64,000 nucleotides of DNA from Porphyra umbilicalis. Lineage: Eukaryota > Rhodophyta > Bangiophyceae > Bangiales > Bangiaceae. The position numbers and the translations under genes were made by a program. Below are positions 11,871-22,282 of the stretch, piece after piece. The notes under the pieces were generated by a model. It made no database searches. It worked only from the letters and a program-made list of their open reading frames with translations, and was not told where the DNA came from. Position 1 is the stretch's first letter, and each line of letters opens with the position of its first letter. The stretch lies in contig KV918924.1 in NCBI GenBank assembly GCA_002049455.2, positions 1 through 64,000 of the forward strand, given 5' to 3'.

Positions 11871-11952
11871 TCACCCCCCCCCGCCTCCCTCTGTCTCCCT
11901 TCCTGCAACATGTTGGAACGTCATGCTCAACGCCGCTGTAAGCCCTGCTGCT

Positions 11953-12072
11953 GTAAAAAGCAAAATTCAAGAAACCAGGTATTGACAGGGTTCGAACCCC
12001 CGACTCCCGGACGCGACCCGAAGGTCACGCCCAATGAGAGTGGGTGCCTACTTCCCACTAGGCTACCCATGC
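11953..12072 (-). tRNA. tRNA-like sequence (pseudo-tRNA or SINE head)
   Basis: The minus strand from 12072 shows a pol III A box (TAGCCTAGTGG, about 12054-12064), a D-arm (GCC..GGC), a CCCA/TGGG anticodon stem with loop CTCTCAT, a long variable arm (GTGACC..GGGTCGC), a B box (GGTTCGAACCC, about 11988-11998) and then T-runs (11953-11965) suitable for pol III termination. The acceptor stem has at least two mismatches and the T stem is poor. A functional tRNA is therefore unlikely. A tRNA-derived SINE head or tRNA pseudogene fits better. If read literally the anticodon would be CUC (Glu), which does not suit a long variable arm. Confidence 0.5.
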
Positions 12073-13607
12073 GACTTCCTCGCGGTTTGGTGACCGCTGG
12101 TGCATTCGACATTTGTACCCGTGCGATTTTGAGTGAAACTTTTGCGATTTCACATTTTTTTGTTCTTGCGCTTCTGATGCTTCGATTTGCGTGGGCTTTG
12201 CTTTGATCCCTGATGCTTTGATTTGGTGAGCGTTTCGATTTAGAGTGTGGGCGGGCGCGTGCGCGGGCGAGCTGCTTGGGCTGCGTGGTGGGCTTGAGTG
12301 CTCCGACTTGGACTACTTGAGGAGTGCCCTTGATGGGAAGAGGGGCGCTTTGGAGAGACAACCAACAAAGCACGTTCGCACACATACACACAAGCTCAAG
12401 TCACTCAACCACTTCACCGTGGTCCCCCATCCCCTATCCCCACTGCGTTTCAACAAAACCATGCACGGCGCTGGCTGCAGCCTTTCCGCCGAAGCCGGGG
12501 CCACGCACGCGGGGGCAGTCACCCTCATCTTCGCCCCCGGGTCGGTCTTCACCCGCGTCCCTGGTGCCTCCCTCCCCCGGCCGCGGGCGAACGTCGCTCT
12601 CTCTCGCTGCGTGGGCGGCCGAGTCCGCCGAAGCCGTCGGTTTGTACGCCAACGGCCATGCGTCGCTTCGCGCGCCGACGGCGGCCGAAGTTTCTGGTGG
12701 CGGGGTGGGGGGGACGAGTGCGAGTGGCAGCGTTCTTGGGACAACTTCTGGGGGCACCACAGCGTCATCTTCGCTATGCGGCTCGCCGCTGATGCCAAGA
12801 TCAGCTTGCCGCTCTCCCCTGCGTCGGGCCCCGCCGTGAAAGCTGCCCACGCCACCGCCGCCATATTTCACCACCTATGCAGTCTCCTCATCCCTACTGC
12901 CCGTACGAGCCACCGACGATGCCGCCGCGGACGTCGCTGCCGCATCCTCTGCTACCTGTCTCTTCCAGTGACGCTGCCGCTGCCGACGGCGCCAGGCCAT
13001 CTTCTCAAGACACTCGCCACCATCCTTGCGGTCACAAATGACGCTGTCGCATCCTCGTGCGCTTTCATGGCGCGGCAACCCCACAAGGGCAGCGTGACGG
13101 TACGTCTTGACTGTAAAGGAGGCATAATTGCGTTCAATTAAGAAACTGCTGGATCAACTAAAGCTTCAGTGCAGCAAGGGCGCATTCGTCCAACGGGAGG
13201 GGCGCCTGTCACCAGACCGGGAAGAGACTACAATGTACTCGCATCTGGTCGTCTCAGTGCCAACGTCCGCCCCGTGCTAGTTTCTGATCGGCGCCTAGGA
13301 CAACACTTCTTCTCCACGGACCACCCTACTGCTACTTCCACTATCCTCTCTGCCCCGTTTCCGCTGCCTGGCCATTCCATCTCGGGCACCGTGCGCACCG
13401 CGCACTACCCCGCCCCCACTTTTCGTACATCGACTACCTCGCCAGTCACGCCCCCTACTGATTTGGTGGACTGCCTTGCGTCTACAAAGACTCTGGAGCC
13501 GGTGGCGCTGATGCGCTGGCTTGACAACTCCGGCCTGGCTCGCGGTACTTTCACGCGTCTGCGGCCGCCGCGTAGCACTTTGGTCTGTTGTTCGCTCCGA
13601 ACTGATC
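12073..13607. other. 5' flank of the truncated transposase; broken Ser/Thr/Pro-rich frames
   Basis: 12100-12260 is AT-richer. 12324-13640 has Ser/Thr/Pro/Ala-rich reading in alternating plus frames (for example GGTSASGSVLGTTSGGTTAS) with repeated frame breaks. This resembles the disordered N-terminal region of a transposon ORF that has decayed. No domain was recognised. Confidence 0.3.
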
Positions 13608-15290
13608 ATGGGCCGCTCGCGCGCGCTGGTTGGCGATGAGTCGCGGGGCACATCCTCCCGGAGGTCTCTGCGGGATGCAGATCGCAAAGCTGGGGGTCGA
13701 GCACCCCTTGGCCAACTCAATATTGCTGCTTGGGCAAGTAGCCGTGCTGCACCCAACGAGGGCTCTTCCGGTAGTGGTATTGCGAATGCCATGGGTGACG
13801 GAGCTTCTACGGCTGTCGTTCCCAGCGACGAAGACCGAGCAGGACACTGCAACGCCCTCCAAGATGCGCAAGTCGAAGGTACAGAGTATGATGCGGACGA
13901 GAGGGCTTCTGCGCCCGAGGACGGGGTACAAGCAGCAGGACAACGCAGCAGCAGTTTGGGCCATCTTACAATTGGGGGTTTGCCTGAGCACCGAGCTGTT
14001 GGTTCTGGGTACCAAGGCGTTGCGCAAGAAGCCCAGTAGCCGGCACGGCCGCCCCTAAGCGACTCATCGAGTGTGCCGGGCAGCGACGTCTCAGACCCGC
14101 ACGTCTTTGTCTTCCCCGAGGATCTGCTGCTTTTGGAAGCCACCGAGAATGATGGCGACGGCGACATGGATACAAACTCCCACGCCACCTGCCAGACCGC
14201 AATGGAGCTGCCACTCGGTGCTCCATACGAACCCGCCACTACTCGCCAAGCTGTGCAGACGGCTGTGCTGCCTCTTGGACACGACCTCCCGATGCCGATT
14301 TCGTGCGAGGAGCATCTCTACGCCTACTTGCTATTGCGCGGACAGCAGCATGACACCGAGCAGCAGTACAATGTCCATCGAGAAGGTTTCAACATTTCCT
14401 CTCCCATCAAGCTTCCGTCAGCCACCTTCATCCGCTATGACATTGCGCCCGTCCTGGAGGCCAAGTGGATGCTGCAGCAGAATGTGTGCTGGGCGCGGCA
14501 GACGGGTAAAAACGAGCTCGTGGAGGTGGCGTACGTGGCTCCCAGCGCTCATGTTTGGCGGGATTTGCTATTCACGGAGACGTTTGAGAAGTTCAAGGCC
14601 GCCGACGAGCGCTCCGACAGTGACAGAGCCCTCCACCCTGAGTTTCTTGACTCTGCCCTCTTCCAGGACCGAGAGACAGTGCTTTCTACAGGACGCTCGG
14701 TTCCACGGTTCCAGCTTGCTGACGTTTTTCTTGCTGTCGGTGATCGTGTCGATGTGGACCTTCAAGACGGCACCGGCGTAAGGGGAGCAGCGGTGTTTGA
14801 TGCGTACTTCGCGGAAGCCGCAGACGAACTCAACATTGACGCCTGCCAACACGCTGGTGACTTTGTCGTCAAGTGCAAGCTTTCTGGGGGTGAAGAGGCC
14901 AACATCCTTGCTCACTACTGGCACTCATCCTCATTGCCTCCTCTGTCATGGATGACTGACGATGCTGCCGCGGTCTCGGTCACGGCGCTGCGTAGGATCC
15001 TCGCCGAGTGTGCGTCATCCACTGGAGAGGCTACGGGGGACTTGGGCATGGTGACGGCGAGCGGCCGCCATGAGCGGCTGGAAGGCGACGGTCGTCGGCG
15101 GTTCTGCGCACTCGCTTTTTCGGGTTACTCCTTGGTAACTTCGAGGCGACACAGGCGCGAGCTGTGTCGCCAAGAGGTCGCCAAGGGGGACTACAAAGAG
15201 AGTCATACGGTGGGTCCAAGGGGACACCCAAGCAAACGGATAGCTAACCGGTTTGTCTGGTTTCAGGCACAATCTGCGCAATTTATTTAA
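13608..15290 (+). pseudogene. truncated CACTA/tnp2-like transposase, 5' part
   Basis: The ATG at 13608 opens a frame that is broken once, by TAG at 14037-14039, and then continues in the same frame to 15290. After a disordered N-terminus, the segment from about 14290 reads like the start of the transposase at 49341. LYAYLLLRGQQHDTEQQY corresponds to CYGYLYGRARLSTRQY. VEVAYVAPSAHVWRDLLF corresponds to VVLYTTFSEHVRRDFAD. A GDRVDVDL strand corresponds to GDIVSMAI. The central and C-terminal catalytic parts are missing; past about 15060 the translation becomes Arg-rich shadow. I infer a 3'-truncated relative of the CACTA-like transposase. The alignment was made by eye and is weak (low percent identity). 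Confidence 0.4.
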
Positions 15291-15360
15291 CACTGATTTT
15301 GGGCATATGTTTCAGTACTATTTGGCGGATGCAGATTTGTTGACCCAATTTAGTGCCAAT

Positions 15361-16698
15361 CAATGACTGACTGGCGTGCGGGCGGCCGGCCGCGGCCACC
15401 CAGTGCCGTCGGCGGGGGCCCACCACCGCGGCGCCCGCCCCCCCCCCCCCCCCCGCCCCCTCCAACCCCCCCCCCCGCCCCCGACCACGGCCCTTCTGCC
15501 ACGCACAGCCCGACGACGGGTGCAGCGTGGGCGGCAGGCCTCGTCGACGGCGGGAGGCACGCATCGTCCCTCCCCCCCTCCCTGGCAGCGACGCCCAACA
15601 GCAGCGGCGCCCCCCCCCCCCCCCCCCCCCCCGCCACCCGCCGCGGCGGGCGTCACTCCCCCCCCCCCCGCCCCCCCCCCCCACCCAGTACGCGTCTGCA
15701 GCCGCCGCGGCCGCCTCCGCCGCCGCCGCACGGCGGCGGCAGGCGCCCCACACGGCCGCCGCGGCCACTGCCGCGGCAGAGACGGCAGCAATGGCAATGC
15801 CCGCCCACGCGCCGGGCGGGAGGCCGCCGCCGCCGCCGCTACCGTCGTTGTCGTCGCCGTCGGTGCCCGAGACCGGCGCCCCGTCCTCGTCGGTCGTGTC
15901 GACCGCCGTGCCCGCGTCGCCGCCGTCTGCGTCTCCGGCGGCCCCGTCGCCGCCGTCGCCGCCGCTGCCAGCCCCGTCGCCCCCATCCGTGGCGGCGCCG
16001 TCGTCGCCGACCCCAGGCAGCGGCGTCTGTACGGGGGAACCCCCCCCCCCCCCCCCTTCGCGCCCGCCGCGTCGTCCCCCCGCCCCCCGGTGGCACCCGT
16101 TGCCCCACCACCGTCGGCCCCCCAACGACCTCCACCCCCCCACCCCAGGGTTATGAGATTTCGACGAAATCATCATTGATGGTTTCTTTTCTCAATAATT
16201 ATTGATAATTATCGTTCATGGTTACAGAAACCATCAGCCCGACTTCTTCTGAAAGTACTTGATGGACGACCTGAGTCATGTCTCGTCTAACAGCATGTTA
16301 ATTCTCCTTCAGTACGTCTCTCGCGCCCCTCCACACGATGCCTATGGGGGTGGGCCGCCGCCTCCACCGCGCGGCACGTGCTCGCCGTCATTTGGGGCGA
16401 CGGGGGGGACAGCTCGCGCGGCGGCCGCCGCCGCCTTTTGGACGGGGGGGGGTCCGAGGGGGGGGTGGTTGTGGGCCGACCGCGATCGCCACACGGACAC
16501 CCTCACCAGGGTTGGGGTGTGTGAGGCGTTGCTCTCGGAAATGCAGTGGGGAGGAGAAATGGCGACCAGCTTGCGAAGAGGTGGCATGCATGTGAGCGGG
16601 AACGCGGCGGCGACGAACACCAAACCGACACATACCATCACGACGGCGATAGCGGCGGCCGTCGCCACGCGGCGTGCGGCCTGGCAGGAGTGTAGCAT
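15361..16698 (-). CDS. putative secreted/single-pass membrane protein with signal peptide and TM segment
   Basis: Two minus-strand open pieces look like parts of one gene. The 5' piece starts at the ATG at 16698 with a signal-peptide-like N-terminus (a basic start, then ATAAAIAVVMVCVGLVFVAA) and runs to about 16342. The 3' piece (about 16150 down to 15361) is Gly/Asp-rich with an acidic Thr/Asp segment. It then has a classic TM helix at 15739-15813 (WAGIAIAAVSAAAVAAAAVW) followed by CRRRAAAAEAA, a stop-transfer and cytoplasmic tail. The AT-rich interval at about 16150-16340 would be an intron. Long C-homopolymers (15440-15478, 15611-15633, 15657-15684) disturb the frame in the tail, so the 3' end is uncertain. 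The architecture suggests a cell-surface receptor-like or wall-anchored protein, with no family recognised. Confidence 0.45.
16178..16235. repeat. AT-rich inverted repeat (hairpin)
   Basis: The arms gatggtttct (16178-16187) and agaaaccatc (16226-16235) are perfect complements enclosing an AT-rich loop that is itself partly palindromic (ataattattgataattat). It lies in the presumed intron of the flanking minus-strand gene. It could be a tiny MITE or a regulatory cruciform. Confidence 0.7.
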
Positions 16699-18040
16699 GG
16701 CATATATCAGTACTCCTCCCACCTGCACGGCGGTGGTCGGGTGCGCACATGCCTGTGGTGCAGTAGGGGCATTGAGCAGGCGAGCTCCGCAAACGAAGAC
16801 GGACAGAGGCGGTGTTAGCGAGTCCAGGATCCGCTTGTTCCAATTGCGGCATGACATGTATGTTCTTCAAATTAAATGCGAACACGTGGCCCACCGACGA
16901 TCATTATCAGCGCGTGCTGGCATGATTTCGATAATTTTGCGATAATTATGACGATCATTATCGCGTGATAATTATCGACCCACATCCCTGCCCCACCGCC
17001 GCCATCACGCCCTCCCGAAACCCCCGCACGCCCGCCGCCGAATTTTGCCCGCCGACGAATTTTGCGTCAATATTGCTGGCGATCGGCACGAGGCCGTGCA
17101 TCTGGATCAAAGACGGCCTCAAAGACCAGTCCGATGCTTTCCTCAGGATCACTTGCTGACAGTGATCTCGTCTGTGTAGCTTGGGGGCGTGGCCCGTTCC
17201 CACAGACGTCAATATATTGTCTTACAGTGCCGACCTTGCTGTGGACTTGGCCGTACGCGCATCATTCTCAATGTCTTAGTCGTGCATCGGGCTGCCCCAA
17301 GAAATTTATCGTGTCGCCAGATCGTCGACCTGCCATTCCAAGTCGCAGGGCACGATTTAGGTGAGGCACCACACTGTGTCGCCCCCAAATCGCCCCGAAG
17401 TAGCCAAATAAGGGCATGAGCAGGACCGCCGACGCTCCCGTATCGTGCCGACGCCAGAAGTGGGCATAAATGTCGCCCACAGGAGGGCAAGCTTACCATC
17501 TCGGCGGCGCGCGCAACACACAAAGCTGTACCTCCCCGCACTCGAAACGTCCAACTGCTTCATTGAGTACTTCAATGGCTTTGTGAGCGGCTGCAAGTCT
17601 GCCTCAAAGAACGATATTGCAACGCTTTCGCGGTCGCCCATCTCGCTCCCCCTGCCCGTCCGCGCGCAATCGCGGCACCGCCAACCCCGCACTCGGCACA
17701 GCGAGGCCCTCGTTTGCCACGACTAGCCACAAACGCAGCACAGGTCGTCCCAACCACTCCCGGCACCGCTCGCCCCACTCGACGCGCGTCGTAGCCAGGC
17801 CCATTCGCACGGCTGCGCGCGATGGGGACGACGGCGACAGATGGGCTCTGCGACTGCGGCCAAGAATTGGGAGTGGGAGCGTCCATCGGCGCCCAGGCAG
17901 CCACGTGGGGGAATGATAAGCTGCACAAATGAACACATCAAGAGGCTGAGCCGGTAATTGCTGGCGGAACACACACCCCAATGCGGTTGGGAATGATCAC
18001 ATGTGATAGGTCAATCCCTGGTGGATCACCCCTTGCAATT
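16699..18040. other. no gene; clustered gataattat palindromes at 16928-16978
   Basis: 16928-16978 contains repeated cgataatt/gataattatcg strings on both strands, matching those at about 16196-16213, so the minus-strand gene is bracketed by the same AT-rich palindromic motif. The rest (17000-18040) has only short overlapping frames on both strands with no recognisable domain. Confidence 0.4.
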
Positions 18041-18055
18041 AGGGTTGCTCAGAAC

Positions 18056-18372
18056 GCCCGGGGCGTCGTTAAGGGCGTCGTTAAGGGCGTCACCAGGGCG
18101 TTATTTGGGCGTCGTGCGCCCGTAACGCCCCAACTCAAAAGGGCGTCAGCAAGGCGTCGCGAAGAGAACGTTTTCAGGGGGGTCTACATGAATCAGCAGG
18201 TGGCGGCTGTGCACCTTGGTTAGGGACTGGCACCCAGTGTTGACACAGAGAATGACATATGAGTGCACAGTATGGGTGCCACCTTAAACACCTTGTGAAT
18301 ACTGAGGGTGCTACTTGGGGCGTCGTAAGGGCGTTTTGGCTGCCTACTAGGGCGTCAGTAAGGCGTCTTATC
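18056..18372. repeat. degenerate GGGCGTC(NNTAA) repeat, two clusters
   Basis: Units of about 12 bp (gggcgtcgttaa, gggcgtcaccag, ggcgttatttg) are repeated head to tail at 18056-18160 and again at 18311-18372 in the same orientation. The roughly 150 bp between them lacks the motif. Function unknown. Confidence 0.7.
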
Positions 18373-19930
18373 CGTCGCGCGCCCCTGAGAGCACAACCAG
18401 CAATGTCGATTTTTTACGCATACGAACCTCGTTTTACCTGCAACGTGTGGTTTCCTGATTGGTGGGAGAAGCTATGTGAAGCCTGTTGGAAGCCAGGCCA
18501 CCGAGGCGAGAAGGACTTAGATCAAGACGAGGGCTACATAATATTCATCGAGCTCAGGAGGAGAACGACATTGGTAGGTGGAGCCGTGCACAAACGATTT
18601 GCGAACTTCACTTCACTGCTCTCGGTCCGGACTCGCCGGTGTCCGAGGCCCTTTGGCAACGACAGAGAGCAGATCACGGCAGGCCATACGTTTTAAGTCG
18701 TGAAACATGCCTTCATTTGTCCCCCAAAATGCGTCAAAAAAGAAATAGTACTGACACGCATGTGGCAATGTGGTTCATTTCGCGGATGAGGCGCCCGTTC
18801 TAGCCGCAAATGTCGTGACACGAAGCAGGCCAATGCTGATGTGAGTGCTTCCCGAGGGCGCTCAGCCCGTTCCCGCCAGCTCGACCGTTTTGATGACAGA
18901 GCTGCCACCAAAAAGGAGGCACTCGCCATCTGGGCGTGCCGAGCAAGCACGTGCCTGTTGCTTGTGTGGTGCTGAATTGTTGGTCAGCGTCCTTTAGAAA
19001 GCCGCAGCAGCATCGAGCGGGCCTCCGTGAAAAAGGTATGGCGATGGATATTTTTTCGGAGCGGCGCTGGGCTGTTTTCGTGCGCCTGATGGAGGGACGA
19101 TGTCGTCACAGCCGAAGTCCTCAGCTTGACTTCGTCGTGACCGCCTTTCCTTCGAGTCCTACGTCGGGCTCTGCATGCTCTGCAAAGTAGGACTGCCAGA
19201 GTCAGCTGCGCTGTTTCACGTGTTTCATGTTCGTCCAGAGTCTGTAGCTGCCACCAGCAGTGTGTGTTTTACGTGTGGGTCCGTGTACCGCTCTGCCGTA
19301 TTCGTCTCTTCCTCCTTGGCGACCATTGTGATGCCCGAGGTGGCAACAGTCGTGACCACACGTGCCTTTGTAATCACAGTTTTACACTATAGAAAGCACC
19401 AAGTGCAGCGAAGAGTCTCGTCCTCTCCCCCCCGCCCCCTCCTTTGTGCCCCGTCCATCCCGCGTTACGCCTCTCCCGCCCCCTGCGTGGGCCCCGCCTG
19501 CCGTCTTCAATGCGCCCGCGCCATCCCTCTGCACCGCGTACCTCGCCACATGCGGATCTTTCACCGCTGGTGCAGCCGCCACAAGTCGTCTGACCCCTCC
19601 CATCCCCCCCTTTCCCCCGCCGTCGGATGCCGCCGCACACACCCCCATGCAGCTGCCGGGCCCCCGCCCCACCGCCTCGCTGACCGGCACCCGCGCGCCC
19701 GCTGCGCCCGCCGCAGCGTCGCGGCGACGTGCGGGCGATAGTCGCGGCCGACCGCGTCCCCGCTCTGTCCCCCGCCAATGACGCGGAGCGGCGGCCGTCC
19801 GGCACGCGCCTCCGTCGCGTGCGCAGAGGAATTGACGTAATGTCAGGCGACGGCCGCCTGGAAAGAGGCTGCCAGCCAAAGCCCAGCCGCAGAGGCTGCC
19901 GCCGCCGCCGCTGCCGCCGGGGTGACGGCC
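18373..19930. other. no gene firmly supported
   Basis: 18373-19430 has short frames only. 19446-19781 (+) reads Pro/Ala/Thr-rich (LTPPIPPFPPPSDAAAHTP) and may be part of a coding exon, but no start, splice site or domain could be identified. Confidence 0.3.
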
Positions 19931-20240
19931 GCCCCCGTCGCGCCGTCGCCGCCCCCGTCGCGCCGTCGCCGCCCCCGTCGCGCCGTCGCCGCCCCCGTCG
20001 CGCCGTCGCCGCCCCCGTCGCGCCGTCGCCGCCCCCGTCGCGCCGTCGCCGCCCCCGTCGCGCCGTCGCCGCCCCCGTCGCGCCGTCGCCGCCCCCGTCG
20101 CGCCGTCGCCGCCCCCGTCGCGCCGTCGCCGCCCCCTTCGCGCCGTCGCCGCCCCCGTCGCGCCGTCGCCGCCCCCGTCCCGCCCGCGTCGTCGCTGCCC
20201 CCCCCGCGTCGTCGCTGCCCCCCCCGCGTCGTCGCTGCCG
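19931..20240. repeat. 20-bp minisatellite (about 12 copies) plus a related 20-bp unit (3 copies)
   Basis: The unit gcccccgtcgcgccgtcgcc is repeated head to tail from 19931 to about 20178, with one variant unit (ccttcg at about 20136). About three copies of ccccgcgtcgtcgctgcccc follow to 20240. Because 20 is not a multiple of 3, the three frames of each strand cycle through the same 20-residue peptide, so several frames stay open throughout. The long minus-strand frame (19374-20591) is explained by this and is not taken as a gene. Confidence 0.9.
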
Positions 20241-20626
20241 CCGCTGTCCCGGCCACAGCACCCCTCCCCGACAGGACAACGGTGCAGCCTCATGTTGCAG
20301 CGCGCAGGCACACTGTGCCACGCCAGCAGCTCCCGCCTGCAACCTCCATCTTGGATGCCGTCCACACGAGAGACAATTTGTGGACGGGAGGGGTTGCCGA
20401 GGTGGTCGGGACGCTACCCCAGCCGCAAAAACGTGCGGGCGCGAGACCCTCTGGAGGAGCTGACAAGCGGTGTCTGCGTCACCTGGATGAGGCAGCTTGA
20501 CTCGTCTACGTAGAGCTCGCCGTTGTCCGTCGGCAGACAGAAAAACTGTTGCCGACATTCGAAAGAGCTTTGAAAAGAAGCAAGGTGCCACGCGTCACCG
20601 AATTGGCCGATATGGGCTCGCACGGG

Positions 20627-20839
20627 CGTTCGCATCGTACGAACCCGGGAGAATAGAGGCCGTTTTTGGGGGAGGGTTCGTCCGATGCGAACGAGTGTGC
20701 GAACCACGCCTGAGTTATCCGGTTGTATTTACATTCTTGTTTTTAACACGTTCCGTGGGTCCCGCACCGTTCGTGAAGCCGGAACGAACGCCGACATTGC
20801 TAGGTTGTACGTATATGTGCCACGTGGACAACGTGGCAC
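20627..20839. repeat. cluster of hairpins with GTTCG/CGAAC arms
   Basis: 20627-20646 and 20675-20693 form an inverted repeat of about 20 bp with one mismatch (CGTTCGCATCG.ACGAACCC) around a loop of about 28 bp. At 20777-20798 are shorter arms (CGTTCGT/ACGAACG). 20817-20839 is a 9-bp perfect inverted repeat (GTGCCACGT/ACGTGGCAC). Probably remains of a foldback element. Confidence 0.65.
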
Positions 20840-20991
20840 GAATATCGGCTACGTGTGTGAACTGGCGACATTGCTGGTTGTGCTCTGAGGCCCCCAACAT
20901 AGGGGCGTCGTGTGCAACCCTACTTGCAATCAATGTGCAACGTGTCGTACATCCAATGCAGTTTCCACCCCACTGAGTCACGCCCAGTTAA

Positions 20992-21418
20992 GACGGGTCA
21001 GATCCGGACTTCAGGATTCTGGCTCATCTATTGGCTACATAGGCTGGTGTAAGCACTTTCCAACGTGTTGCACTGGTTTGGTGTACGTGGCATGCGTATT
21101 GTTCTTCGTGTCTAATCTTTAGCTCTCGTGTCTCAGCATCCCATCTGAGGTGGCCATATCGCATCTTGTGGGAGCCCCATTTTTCGCGGTCTCTTGCACC
21201 GTCCGCCTCATTCAGACAAAAAAAAGTCGGCCGATGCAGCCGGTCGCATGCCCGAGACGACTTCGCGCTGGCACTCGATCGAGAACGAAGGCGGTGATGC
21301 ACCGCATCACCACTTGTTTTCGGCCCGGAAAAGTCGGCAGGGGGCACGGTGCCCAACTTGCGGCTTGTCTTCGAAAAAAAATAGCGGCAGCAAAGTAAGA
21401 GTGTCTGATCACCACACC
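20992..21418. repeat. dispersed repeat, copy A (uninterrupted)
   Basis: 20992-21316 matches 46742-47066 at roughly 80 percent by eye, and 21317-21418 matches 47765-47873. Copy A is continuous where copy B carries a 692-bp insertion, so 21311-21316 (cacttg) is the unoccupied target. The repeat starts at agacgggtcagatccgg. No coding potential. Confidence 0.85.
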
Positions 21419-22108
21419 TGTGCTCCCCGGAGCCCATGGAGATTTATTGACCAGGGATGGGCGCGCTCACTGCGACGCACTGTGCAAAAGACAGACAGAG
21501 TACGGTACATGTGAAGAAATAGCAGCGGCAGCAGGCATAGCGGAGGAGGTGTCAGAATCGCGTAACAAACCACGCAGCATTGATCAGCGTGAAAAGCTCC
21601 ATAAGACTGCATAAACGACGGTAAAAGGACCTTCTGGTTCACGCTTGGTTCAGAGCCATATGTACGAATCATTGCGCGCCCAGCGGCGGGGGGTTTGGCG
21701 GCGGCGGACGACGACGAAATGGCAGGACGGGGGCAAGCGACAAAAACTCCGCCGGCGCGGAAGAAAGAGGAAGAAACACACTGCGGTATCAGCAGGACAA
21801 TTCCTGGGGTCCGGGGGGATCGGTAAAGACAGTGGGGCAGGAGCAAGACAGACGTTCGTAGCAGTGACAAGGGGATCAACTGCGCCGGAAACTGAGGTCC
21901 ACTCTGGGGGAAATTCTTACGTGGCTGCTGTAAAGCAGCAACGTGTCTCAATCCTGATGTCCGCCCTTAACTGGGCGTGGAGTAGCGTGCGAGACCGACT
22001 GACCTCTTGCAAATGTCAGGTCACGATACCGTACTGGCACGGTTGAGACCAGGGGTCTTCAAGAGTACTTTTTTGAAGCGTACTTGCCCGTTCGCATTTC
22101 GCATATAC
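21419..22108. other. no gene recognised
   Basis: This is mixed composition. A Gly/Arg-rich plus frame (21645-22046) has no recognisable domain. Probably repeat-derived. Confidence 0.35.
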
Positions 22109-22282
22109 AGTGCTGCCTTCTTAAACTTGGCCGATATGAACCAAGTCAAGAAACGGTCGCGGTCAACTGCCCATTAATCGAACGTCTTTACCCGGCTGAA
22201 TGCTTGGGTGAGGAACAGTTTTGCACAGATGACGATCATTTTTGGCATCGACGGCATCAGCCAAAACTGGGAAGACAGCAAT
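22109..22282. mobile_element. MITE-like element, copy 1 (174 bp)
   Basis: The right end, read as reverse complement, begins ATTGCTGTCTTCCCA and then GTTTTGGCTGATGCC. The left end begins AGTGCTGCCTTC and then TTAAACTTGGCCGAT. The same ends and the same 174-bp length occur at 46568-46741. No coding capacity. The terminal repeats are more degraded here than in copy 2. Confidence 0.65.

Noticed and set aside
11977-12072. Functional tRNA gene
   Set aside because: Acceptor and T stems do not pair well despite good A and B boxes. Better as a SINE head or pseudogene.
19374-20591. 405-aa minus-strand ORF with RRDGGGDGATGAATA repeats
   Set aside because: It is open because of the 20-bp minisatellite. 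Flanking parts are Arg/Gly-rich shadows without a domain.
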